In this document: positions 35,380 to 46,466 of the stretch, piece by piece
Position numbering within the stretch: the stretch's first letter is position 1
Layout: every line of letters begins with the position of its first letter
Assembly (NCBI RefSeq): GCF_037975245.1
Contig: NC_092568.1
Span: 11,123,501 to 11,187,500, forward strand
Length of the DNA stretch: 64,000 nucleotides
Direction: 5' to 3'
Source: Apostichopus japonicus
Lineage: Eukaryota; Echinodermata; Holothuroidea; Aspidochirotida; Stichopodidae
Program-made: the position numbers and the translations under genes
The notes under the pieces: generated by a model
Seen by the model: the letters and a program-made list of their open reading frames with translations, nothing else
Databases searched by the model: none
Told to the model about the DNA's origin: nothing

Positions 35380-36480
35380 CGATAATGCACGGCTTTGTTT
35401 GAAGAAGCCAATGAAAGTATATTAGGTAATGCATATTAAGTAAGTCGAAATAACAAATAGTTGATACCAAACAACGTAACAAAGTAGACTAAATAGCACA
35501 TGTACCGTACTAGTCTACACATCGTATCCACACAGTACATGTATATTGGATCGTTACTTCATTTCGCTAATGTCCACTTTAGCAAGCATGGAAGCAAGTA
35601 GTTTCCGCAAAAGAACGAAGGGACTAAGTAATCATCAATAAAGGCAGGAAGAACCCAAACAGCGAAGGGAATAGAGTAAAAGACGAAACTATATCGACGA
35701 AGAGAAGGACATAACGTACCCCTTAGCCGTGCAATAGACCCAGTTTAAATTGGGTCTAGGGCTACCTGAGTTTAAAGGTACCATACATTCTGGCGCTGCT
35801 CGTGCGGCGACAAAGCTCGCAGTCCTGTCTTTTCAATTTCTCAAATTTTCTACTTCTTGGTCGGGATATCGGCAAAAATTGCTGTTGGTGTGTGTTTGCA
35901 ATTGTGTACTTTAGTAATGTGCATTTTATTGCTTTGTTTTATGGGTGGACGATCAGAAATTCAAGATTGTTTCACTTCGTCGAGCCCTACCTTAACTTTA
36001 GGGGAAATAACATTTGCACAGAGTAGCAAGGGTGCTAAGTAACGGGCCCTTATTCTTAATAACTGGTATAAGAATTGTTCATATTACGTTATCTCCAACT
36101 AAATTAACTTTGATCTCTCTATGGCAACTCAATGGAAAGTAAAAAGACAAGTTGAGATTTAGAACTGGAAGATTTGTCATAATCATGTATATTACAGTGT
36201 GTATGTTGGATGTTGGGCTCTAATTACTATTTAATATTCAATATATGCATGGGGAAACTTGGATATTGGAAATCACATTTAAATAGTTGGTAATAAGTAC
36301 TAATAAGTTATATCATGTTATGTCACTATGGGAATCTGTAAACTTAATCAACTGAATTGATCTAGAACATTATTTGTGGACTATATATTATCCAAATTAA
36401 GGTGTCGGTTCAAACAATGAGTATTGAAATTTTAAATTTCCTATATTTACTGTACATCTTAGAAGAAGGGTACCAACATC
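35380..36480. other. Intergenic stretch with a palindrome and a possible small exon
   Basis: 35735-35758 is a near-perfect 24-bp palindrome (TAGACCCA, central TTTAAA, TGGGTCTA). At 35857-36042 a plus-strand frame has a strongly hydrophobic run (VGVCLQLCTLVMCILLLCF) followed by a polar tail. It contains an internal ATG at 35918 and a GTAAC donor-like word overlapping the stop, so it could be a signal-peptide or membrane exon. No acceptor or partner exon is seen. Confidence 0.3.
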
Positions 36481-36489
36481 TTCGGCTAA

Positions 36490-37275
36490 TAAACAACTCA
36501 AATTGGCCATACCCGATCTTGCTTGGAGCTGAGTCGTTGTAGAATGAACTACTTTGCATCTGAGGGGGTTTGGGACCGAGGTGGTTAGGTCCGTGTTTGG
36601 GTTAAAGTAATAGGAGCCCAAACTACTCAGTTCCATAAACAACTGGGACCTAACCAACTTGGACCTATTCGAGTCCCTTAGACAACTTGACTATAACCTG
36701 TTGGTTACATGGGCCGAGTTGTTTAGGGAATCATTGGTTATGGGACAAATAATTTATGCGCCGAAGTGGTTTAGATCCCTACTACTTTAGCCCTAATACT
36801 TTAGCCTAAAAACTTACTTTGCCCCGTAACCACTTCGGCCATAACCAACTCGGCCCTACCTCATTCGGCTATAACCAACATTGTCTCTCACCACTTCGGC
36901 CCCAAACTAGTTCAGGATTATTCACTTTGGCGACAAACACCCAGTTGGGACATGTTTTTTTCTATACTGTACTGTCAATGTCCCGCTTTCTAAACACTCG
37001 TAGTGTCAGTATGAGCAGTATGTATATCATGTTTCTATCAGGTAAAGGTTAGGAACTGTTTGTACTGTCAATACGAGTGCTTTGAAACACAGTATGGGAG
37101 GACAATACAGACTGTGGTATTATAAGCACTGGGAAATTGTCCCAACTGGCTGCCAAAAGCCACATATTCATGAATACGAGGTTCAGCGGAAGAAAGTACG
37201 AGGCATCTCAACCCTAACCAGCTCGATAACATAAAAAAGGTGGGCCGACTTGGTTGTGGACAAGTTGGTTAGGGA
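36490..37275. repeat. Degenerate array of ACCACTTCGGCCC-like units
   Basis: Many 18-24-bp units alternate words such as AACCACTTCGGCC, AACCAACTCGGCCC, CCTAACCAACTTGGACC and AACAACTGGGACC. In the left half the same words appear inverted (GGGACCGAGGTGGTTAGG, GGGCCGAGTTGTTTAGGG). Both halves together give a large imperfect inverted arrangement centred near 36760. Another pair sits at 37205-37275. Confidence 0.65.
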
Positions 37276-37279
37276 CCGA

Positions 37280-38740
37280 GTTCTGTCTCGTGTTTTCTTT
37301 ATACAAACTTGAAGATGACGGCAGTTGTCAATGTGCACAATCGGAAGATTTATTCAGAAAATAATTGCTCTACAATTCAATGTGTGTACCATTAGACTCA
37401 ACTGAATTTACTTACTGCACATGCGCTCTATACCTTTTGCATACTCCATATAGTGACTCTTGCGTAAATAAACAAATGGCTTTGGCTTCGAAATTTTGTT
37501 TTTATCGAAGTGACATCATAGGTGTTTTTGCGGGGTAATCATTGGGTGTTTTAATCAAGGACATTTGGTTACATTGTGAAGGACTCCTAGATCTAGTAAC
37601 TAGGACAAGTTAACACATTTTGGTGCTCATGGGATACCTACTGAGCAAATTAAGACGTTACAAAGAACTCACTTCACAACCTCTTGTTAATGTTGATGGT
37701 AATGGTTAATGTTTATCCATTCTTTTATCAGTTTTATTTACCCTGTAAAAACTTCTTTTACAATCAATAACAGAGCATTTAAGAATAAATATCAAGACAA
37801 TATTTCTGTGAAATTTGTAATGTTATTTAAGTAAGTGTCCTGAATGAGACCACAAATGTAGTATCTAATGGGTCTAATGGGTCAAAGCTATCCATTAGCA
37901 CTTCAAGGTACTACATTATTAAGATGGAGCAACCTCATGTGTAGCATTTGATGAGTGGTAATGACAATGCCAATCTTTGCCATTAGTCATGATCACACTT
38001 TAGTTATTTCTTGACATATGACTGGTCATGTTGATATATCCATGGGACCAGTTGCATCAATAAAGCAGTGTTGGTGCCAGTCACTATATATGACTGATAA
38101 AATGTCTGATTGTAAGGGAATGTAAGGGAGGGGGGGTGGGGAAACATGTACTTATTGAATCAACTTCCAATTATTTCAAATGCTGTTTAGGGACAGCCCC
38201 TGCCATCAGTCTAAGGCAATTCGCCCATATGGGGATATGTATCTTAAAATTAAACAAAAAGTACCCAGTAATAAATTTGTGCAAACGTTTGCATAAGGAA
38301 GGTTCTGCATGTTTCAATTGGTTTACAATACATTTCAATGGTAGAAATTGGTAATGCCCCAACCCTGCATAGCCGCCACTGCCCACCAGCACTGCAGTGT
38401 TTCCTCTCCTTAAAAAAAGAAAAGAATTATGAGGTAATATTGATGAGAGGGGAAGTTAGAGGCATTCTAGCTAATACAGAAGGTGTTGATGGGTGAGAAT
38501 GTCTTGTTTCGCTATTTTAACTTTATCATGTTCATTAGCTTTCAGCTTTATTTGATCTGAGTATCAAATTTAAAATTAAATGTTCACATCACAATTAGGA
38601 CAAATGTACCTACCATTTAGGGTTAAGTGATGTTCTCCCAGTTGCGACTAACAAGTAATTTAACCTCTCTCAGTTTCCGTTGACTGCAGAGCGTCACTAT
38701 AACTGGCATTTACGGTGAGAAACAGAGGCGGGATTTGAGT
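37280..38740. other. Non-coding stretch
   Basis: AT-rich with a G-run near 38130 and no supported exon or array. The small open frames at 38136-38392 overlap on both strands and show no domain. Confidence 0.4.
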
Positions 38741-38759
38741 TGTGAAAGTGGGGGAAGGG

Positions 38760-39340
38760 GGGGGGGGGCAAATCTGCCAGCAAGACTATCTAAGCTGAGC
38801 GCCACCATCGGTTGGCGCGGAGCTCACAAGAATTTTTTGGGCTTTACAATCCCTCCAGATGGCCGGAAACGGCACTTCCCGAGTGCTCTAAGCTGCATGT
38901 ACCCATCCTTGAAATATGGATCTCATGTCTACAATTGTATCTAGATAGTTAATTATCGTTTAAAAATTGAAGAGGATTGATAGTAGAACATATGGTCGGA
39001 TGGTGATGTACAACTTTTGTTATACGTCACTATTTAAGCGGAGCACCATCATCGGTTGGCAAGGAGCGTCGAAATTTTCGATGAAAGGTACCCTTAGATC
39101 GGTAAAATTAACACCCATATTGGCTCTAAATTGCATCTAAACAATTAATGAACTTGTGTAAATTTAGGGAGGACGGATAGAAGAACTTATATGGTGATGT
39201 ACAACTGAAGCTTATACGTCACTATCTGGCGGTGCACCACCATCAGTTGGCGCGGCGCGTCGAAATTTAAGCAAAAAGGAAATCCTAGATCAGCAAAAAT
39301 GACACCTCTGGTAACAATTAATCGCATCTAGACAGTTTTT
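38760..39340 (-). repeat. Three reverse copies of the 112-bp unit
   Basis: Units near 38785-38900, 39040-39130 and 39225-39330 share GC(G/A)CCA(C/T)CATC(G/A)GTTGGC, then a GAGC-rich word and ..CCTAGATC(A/G)G. They are the reverse complement of the units at 3.1, 4.3 and 4.9 kb. The second and third are separated by a repeated spacer with GATGTACAACT and TATACGTCACTAT. Confidence 0.7.
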
Positions 39341-41282
39341 TCCCCCTAAAATTATTAGTATATTGTGCATTGGACAGATCAAGAATATGTTCAGCACCCA
39401 CTTCGAAATTCTCCCCGCGGTCCCCACTTTGCCATTGCATATTGTTGAATGACACGGGGGGGGGGGGTGTCATGTGTCAGTGTATTAAATTTAATTATTG
39501 ATATACCCAATATGATAATCTGGCTTTCGTAAATCGTTTCTCTGGATTTAGTTATTCAACGCATTCAGTAGAGCAGCAACGTTGAAAATTAATTCCTGAA
39601 GCTAGCACTGTAGCACATGCCGCGGAATCATCACATGCAGAATGGAATCGCTAGTGTGTTAGCTCCAGGATTCGTAACCTGGGCTGCGAACCATGTGCTC
39701 CAGCTCCAGTTATTCTGCATGCTACATGTTATGATGTTAAACATAAATTCGACTTAGATTCGAACAAATCGGCCTATTTGATAGAGCTGTTGTGGGGGGA
39801 AATTTCGATTAGGGTTGTGCACATGTGTCTGCAAAAACGACAAAAAAGTGAACTAAGGTCTGGGAAAAAGTGGGGGGAAAATGCCCCCTCTTGCCCCTCC
39901 CCCCCCCCCGTAATCCCGCCCATGGTGAGAAATCAGATTAGCCCATCAGCACCATTTCACACATTTGAAGTTATCCACGAAGAAAAATAGCACTTGTATA
40001 TTTAGCATATATTAGAAAATTACTGATGATACACTATAAGTTATAGATCTTCAGCTCCTGCATAAACTAACACCTACTGTACTCACCCACAGACATTTGT
40101 TACTAGATCAAATGAACAGTTAAAATGAGAGAGATATTATGGTGCATTCCATATAATGTAATTCCGTTCATAAATGTACCTTCTAACTCTAGCTGAACTT
40201 TATTTCTTAACTGCACCAATTATAATCAAATATATAACAATTTTTTAATCCTTTACCGTGTTAGTCTGACATCTCATTGTGCTTACCTGCCAAGTTTGTA
40301 GCAAGACAATGTCTTAATGGAATTTTCTGTCAGTCTCTGGTCACCGTGATATATTATATTCTTCAGGTGAAATAAAAGTGATTTTATCTTTGAGTTGTTG
40401 TTAAGAAGAAGAAATAAAATTTGCATGCTAACAGGACATCCGGATTGTTATTTTGTTTATAGGAGATAACTACAATGCCATCTTTTATCTTTCCTGTGCA
40501 TATACTCAACTCAGAGACGTGATTAACCACACCCAATCACGGTTTGAAACGTCCATCTTTTCAGTGAGATATTTGACAAAAGTCAAGGCGGTATATATCA
40601 AAAGTAAATAAATGTTTAATTCCAGAAAAGAAATTAATCAGCCCGAGCCTTTAGTTGTTAACAGATCAAACTGATGTGACCCTTGCAAGCTATATAATGA
40701 AAAAATTCTGATCAATAGGCAATTTTTTCCCCACTTATACAATACAAGTTACGGTTTTGATATTTCTTTACAAATGACTTTTGATCTGATTAAATCGCTA
40801 TTATCTCATAACTTTCTATTATCATGATTTATAACTTAAACTATACAAGTCAACCCCAATTTCTACTGAATACTGTATCAGATATTACAAGACGAGATGA
40901 CCTTACAATACATGGTTACAATATACCAACTACGACAAAACTTGTTGATCATTCCGATAGGAGGTCATGAATTCAATCAAAATTCAATAACTTTCTGACA
41001 TGACCTAAATTTGACTGCATGTTTACGGCTTTCTTTTGGTTCCTGCATATCTCACGATTTACAGTTTAAACTTCATAAATTCATACTAACATAATCACTC
41101 ACAGGAAGATTACCACAGTGACAGTAGGCCTACAGCATTAGGAAATTTTATGATCTAGCTAGACTAGAGGCCACGGTAGCTATTACTAATACTATTACTA
41201 GGCTACTGAGCCTACCTCATTTCATGATTTATACAAACCTAGCAAAGCACAAGCTGTAGGTATGAGAAAAAGTGGAAAAGGG
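39341..41282. other. Non-coding stretch with an inverted repeat
   Basis: It has G/C homopolymers near 39457 and 39898. 39634-39643 (CATGCAGAAT) pairs perfectly with 39712-39721 (ATTCTGCATG) around a 68-base loop that itself contains CCAGG/CCTGG. The remainder is AT-rich, with no gene seen. Confidence 0.45.
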
Positions 41283-41362
41283 GAAAATCACGGGGGCTCG
41301 AACTCGCGGTCTTTCGTTTTCCACCTTATGTTATTGAAGCGAAGCATTTACCAGAATGACCA
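41283..41362 (-). mobile_element. tRNA-like SINE head
   Basis: On the minus strand, GCGAGTTCGAGCCCCC is a good box B. A poorer box A-like TGGTCATTCTGGTAAATGC lies about 45 bases upstream, a tRNA-Ser-like spacing. The arms do not fold cleanly, so a tRNA-derived repeat is more likely than a tRNA gene. Confidence 0.4.
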
Positions 41363-41369
41363 TCTTTAC

Positions 41370-42097
41370 TGAGTAGTACGTCATCAACACAGCCTCGCTC
41401 TGATTGGCTTAACTCCACGTACACTGCCCGAAAGGTTCAGGGAAAAAAATTCGCGGGCGGGGCATGCTTATTTGTTTGATGTGGTACTCAGTTGGGAATA
41501 GCTAGGACAATTAATGAATAACTAGCAGAGAGCTTTCTTAAATATAATCAGATTCTTCTTGTTTTAACATATAATCTGACAGTAATTGGACAGAACGCAA
41601 ATACTGAAACCATTAAAAAACCAGGCTCAAAATCAAAATAATCCAGCACAAGATAATCCTTGCGAGTTTTGTCCACTCTGAGGCACTACAATCAAAAACT
41701 TTATTTGTACTGTTTAAATCAGTTTAGAATAATATTTACAGCTTCGAATCTTGACACTAATGAAAGAATGTACAAAACTTCAACATATAAAATAAGGTTA
41801 CAACTTCTCAGTCCAATAAACATGAAGGTTTACAACATGACTCTGTGAGATTCTTGTCGAACTTTGTTTTTTAAATTCTATTTAAGAAGAGACGTATTCC
41901 CAGATCAAGAGTATCATATTAAAATATATTATCTGTTAACATTCTTTTTTTCTGCATAATAAACATACATATATGAACGACATATATGACGATGAAATAA
42001 TGAGACCAAAATTGTATAACGCTTTTGGCCCTTTGCAACTAAAGGTGAAGATGAAATCCATGAAGCAAGCAGATTATTATTATGATCACATCTAAAT

Positions 42098-42129
<32 letters not shown>

Positions 42130-43150
42130 CAATATATATCCACATATATATATATACATATATATATATCAATATATATATATATAAATATATATATATA
42201 TGTATATATATATATAAATATATTTTGGTTTTTGTTCGTTTTTCTTCTCATTTAGCTGCTTTTAGTGGCAGGGTATGAGTTTTATCAACCAGTAGATGAC
42301 TCAACTTGGAACCTTGTGGTTCCTTTGGTATTGGTACTCCTAAACTATCACTGAAGACATGAAATTAAATATGATTTTTTTTGGGGGGGGGGTGGGGGAG
42401 GAGAAGATGAAACAAGTAGGACGTTACTTCATAACAGATGAACATTTTTAACACAATTACATTTTAAAACCAGAGCAATAAAACTGGTCGTCTCCCGGAC
42501 CAATGATGGATGATTTTGTAGGATGATATCAATTTTGTATATGTATAATGATGACAAGGCATTTATTATTCAAAATACAAGTTTCTTGGAGAATCTTGTC
42601 AGATTTAAAAGCCTGCAATTCAGTCTTGACGGTGAAAGCAATCTATTTCCTTACGCTGTGTTGTATGTAAATGATCACACAATCATTGTTTTCAGTACAA
42701 TGTATCACAATTAAGGCAATTAATAAAACAAAAGATAAAGAAGAGGCTAGGAAACATTTAGGGTTTCTAGGAACTATTTAAACCTGACTTTTATCCAAGA
42801 AAAAAAAAACTTTCTGTTCAACATTGATAAATTTACCAGAAATGATATTGCTTTTAATGACGTTTGCATCCGGGTATAAAAATATGGTATATATAGGGAA
42901 AAATCTACGCTATGACTGTCATTGTCTTTAAACCTTCAAAATGTGAGTTAAAAAGGCAAATGCATTGTAATCATACTGCAGATACATAAATTTGAGACAA
43001 AAAATAACACAATGAGAAAATTATTCTTTGTTTGTACCAACTTATGTATTTCATGTTATATTTTATCTACATGACCATAAACTGAAATTTAGTACGTTAA
43101 TTTCTTACATGAATTAAAAGGAACAAAAATACCTCTTGTCCCTGTACAAA
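41370..43150. other. Non-coding stretch with TA microsatellite
   Basis: It contains a compound TA/TATC/AAATATA microsatellite at 42090-42225 and a G-run near 42380. No exon supported. Confidence 0.5.
42090..42225. repeat. Compound (TA)n microsatellite
   Basis: Runs of TA interrupted regularly by AAATATATAT, ATCAATATAT and ATACATATAT, about 135 bp. The Ile/Tyr open frame over it is an artefact. Confidence 0.95.
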
Positions 43151-43169
43151 AGTGAATCAGTGAAACAAA

Positions 43170-44340
43170 TACACCCCACAACTGCAAGGGAGTGTCATTT
43201 AGCACCAAGAAGTAACAACATTTAGTGGCTTACAATACAGTTCTGAGGGGCGTACCAATACGCCCCACTACTGGTTGGAGTGTCATTTAGCAACAAGAAG
43301 TTACAAAATTTAGTGGCTTGCAATACAGTTCTAAAGGGCGTACCAATACGCCCCACTACTGGTTGGAGTGTCATTTAGCACAAGGAAAAAACACCATTAA
43401 GGGGCGTACCAATACGCCCCGCTTCTGGTTGGAGTGTCACTTAGCACAAAGAAGTAACAAAATTTAGTGGCTTGCAATACAGTTCTAAGGGGCGTACCAA
43501 TACGCCCCGCTAATGGTTGGAGTGTCATTTAGTTCCAAGAAGTACCAACATTTAGTGGCTTACAATACAGTTCTAAGGGGCGTACCAAAACGCCCCGCTA
43601 CTGATTGGAGTGTCATTTAGCACCAATAAGTAACAACATTTAGTGGCTTACAATACAGTTCTGAGGGGCGTATCAATACGCCCCACTATTGGTTGGAGTG
43701 TCATTTAGCAACAAGAAGTTACAAAATTTAGTGGCTTGCAATACAGTTCTAAGGGGCGTACCAATACGCCCCGCTACTGGTTGGAGTGTCATTTAGCACA
43801 AAGAAGTAACACCATTAAGGGGCGTACCAATACGCCCCGCTTCTGGTTGGAGTGTCATTTAGCACCAAGAAGTAACAAAATTAAGTGGCTTGCAATACAG
43901 TTCTAAGGGGCGTACCAATACGCCCCGCTAATGGTTGGAGTGTCATTTAGTTCCAAGAAGTACCAACATTTAGTGGCTTACAATACAGTTCTAAGGGGCG
44001 TACCAATACGCCCCGCTACTGATTGGAGTGTCAATTAGCACCAAGAAGTACAGTAACAACATTTAGTGGCGTACAATACAGTTCTGAGGGGCGTACCAAT
44101 ACGCCCCGCTACTGGTTGGAGTGTCATTTAGCACCAAGAAGTGACAAAATTTAGTGGCTTGCAAAACAGTTCTGAGAGGTGTACCAAAACGCCCCGCTAA
44201 TGGTTGGAGTGTCATTTAGCACCAAGAAGTTACACCATTAGTTCTGAAATAACATAATAACACCATTAGGTGGCTAAGAATGCAGTTCTGAGGTCCGTAC
44301 CGATACACCCCCTACTGCTTGGAGTGTCATTTAGCAATAT
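43170..44340. repeat. Hairpin-bearing satellite with higher-order structure
   Basis: About 13 head-to-tail units carry GGAGTGTCATTTAGCACCAA, GAAGTAACAAAATTTAGTGG, CTTGCAATACAGTTCT and the inverted repeat GGGGCGTACCAATACGCCCC (8-bp perfect stem, CCAA loop). Spacing between hairpins is about 86-93 bp, with two short 62-65-bp units that lack the TTTAGTGG..CAGTTCT block. The short units and the variant with TTTAGTTCCAAGAAGTACC recur 418 bp apart, so five units form a higher-order repeat present twice. The last copies near 44.18-44.33 kb are degraded. Confidence 0.93.
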
Positions 44341-44639
44341 GAAATTACATCATTAATAACAACAATAAGTGGCTTACAATGCAGTTCTGAAGGATGTACT
44401 ATTCAGACCCTCAGATTGCTCTAATGGGCATACTGATACCCCTACTAATAATTTTATACCAAAAAAGTACAATAATAAGAGAAGTCACTGTAACCTTACC
44501 CAACCCTCCCACCCCCCCCCCCCCTTTTTATTTCACACACACTTAAAACAAGCATTTTAGGATTTGCAGAGTAGAAGACCATGTGCCTGTTCCAGTGTTG
44601 CCACTTCCTAAAGATGAACACATATACCCTACAAGACAA

Positions 44640-45420
44640 TTAACCTCCCTGTTGTCCCCAAATGACCTTTGACCTTCACCAAACTCAATACGCTTCTTTT
44701 AATCAGTGCTATACACATTTTTTTCATCCTCTGTGATCTAGGATCATCCCTAGCAACAATAGGCACAGTAAGTTCTGTGCCATCATCCCATCAAAGTTTC
44801 CTTGCAATGGTTTTCCTCTTGAACGCAATGGCCAGACCAAACAGACTCAGTGTGAGCATTTCTGTGTCATCTTCAGAAAAAAAGAGAGAAATAAAACTTT
44901 ATTCTACACTGACAGTCTAACCATTTTATTTATTTTTTATCTGTTGCATTGATAGTAAAAAAACAAATGAACAAAGACTGCAAATGTTTTTTTTTGATAT
45001 GATAAGTTAGCAGGACTATACTGTCATATGATTGCAGTGCTATCACTCTGCTGTCCTCTACAATCTGATTAATACTATGACAGAGGTCACATGTCTGCCT
45101 GTATTAGTAGCCTACATGTTGTTCCCATTATACAAGTGAAGATTCCATTTGAATGTAATGTGTCCCCTTGGAGTAATATTGAATTAAAACATTGAATTTA
45201 ATTTGATGTGACATTTGACCTGTTTCTGGGGGGTCTGCTAGACATAGACTTTAACCCTAAAACACCTTCATACCAAGTTTTAAGAAAATCAACACAGCCA
45301 TTTAAGAGGACTGTTTGACATAAAATTGGACACCCAACACAGACAACTTTTACCCCTCCCTCAGTCAAACACTTCCGGTGACCATGCAATACCCCACAAT
45401 GAATGACCCCTATTGGGAAA
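44640..45420. repeat. TGACCT-rich repeat fragment
   Basis: It starts near TGTCCCCAAATGACC with a perfect DR1 word (TGACCTTTGACCT, 44663-44675) and continues with TTTGACCTGTTTCTG.. and CATACCAAGTTT. It belongs to the broad TGACCT-word repeat group, but it is not a clear copy of the 26.6-kb element. Open frames in it (44669-44920 plus; 45198-45389 minus) are not gene-like. Confidence 0.5.
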
Positions 45421-46466
45421 ACTAACCACTACCATGGCAACTGTTGCGTAATACTGTTAATGGTCCAACTGGCAAAGGAACTACAATATTGTACCTAATC
45501 CTCCCTATGAGAGTGATTAGATAACAATTATTTGAAAATTCACATACTGTAAGAGAGCGATTCTGTGTGCACAACACAAAGTTATGTGTTATGTGTAGAC
45601 AAGGACTTTCCATACACACTTTCAATGTCTTAATGCATAGGTCATTGCAACCTGAATATACAATATGGAGGAATGAGATGAATAACTGCTCGGCAGAAAT
45701 TCTTCTATAAACAAGAGCCCAAGGGCACTGTGGTTCCTTGCTTGGGGTATATGACAATACACATAATATTATCAAGCAAGATTGGGCTCAAATAGTCCAA
45801 GTAATTGTGGTCCTACATGTTCCCATAAAGTAACCAACACTATAGACAACACTTTTGTGATCACAAAATGTGATCAGATTTTTTATCAAAAGACACTTTT
45901 GAGATCTAAATATGGCGTCGGAAATGTAAGAAATATAAGAGACCTACAAGCGTGTCAACAGATATGATAACATTGGTGACCTCAGATGACATGACCTTTA
46001 AGTTTTAAAATGTTCCACCACCCCATTCACAACTTGTCCCAAAATATCAACCATTTCACACCTTGGCATTGAGATTTAATTGCATTAAATGTCAAAAAAT
46101 TAACTTTGAACTTGTATACATAACTTCACACACAAAGGTCACCCGGAGGTCAACCAATTGACATTTTTGATCGGTGAGACCTAAATAGAGCATGACTGTA
46201 AAAATTCAAACATTTTTTCTTTGCCCATTTTCTCCCCCCCCCCCCCAAAATACTACTTTTTTAACATTAGCTGACCTTTGGTGACGTTGGATCACATGAC
46301 CATTAAGTTTGAAAATATTCCCCTATACCATTTGCAACTTGTCCAAAAAAATCAACCTTGTAACACCTTGGAACTGGGAGTTATTGCATTAAATGTCTGA
46401 AAATTAACTTTGACCTCATATAACTTCGCACACGAAGGTCACACGGGGGTCAACCCATTGACATTT

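Noticed and set aside
43170-44340. CRISPR-like array
   Set aside because: The whole unit, including the parts between hairpins, is repeated. There are no unique spacers, so it is a satellite.
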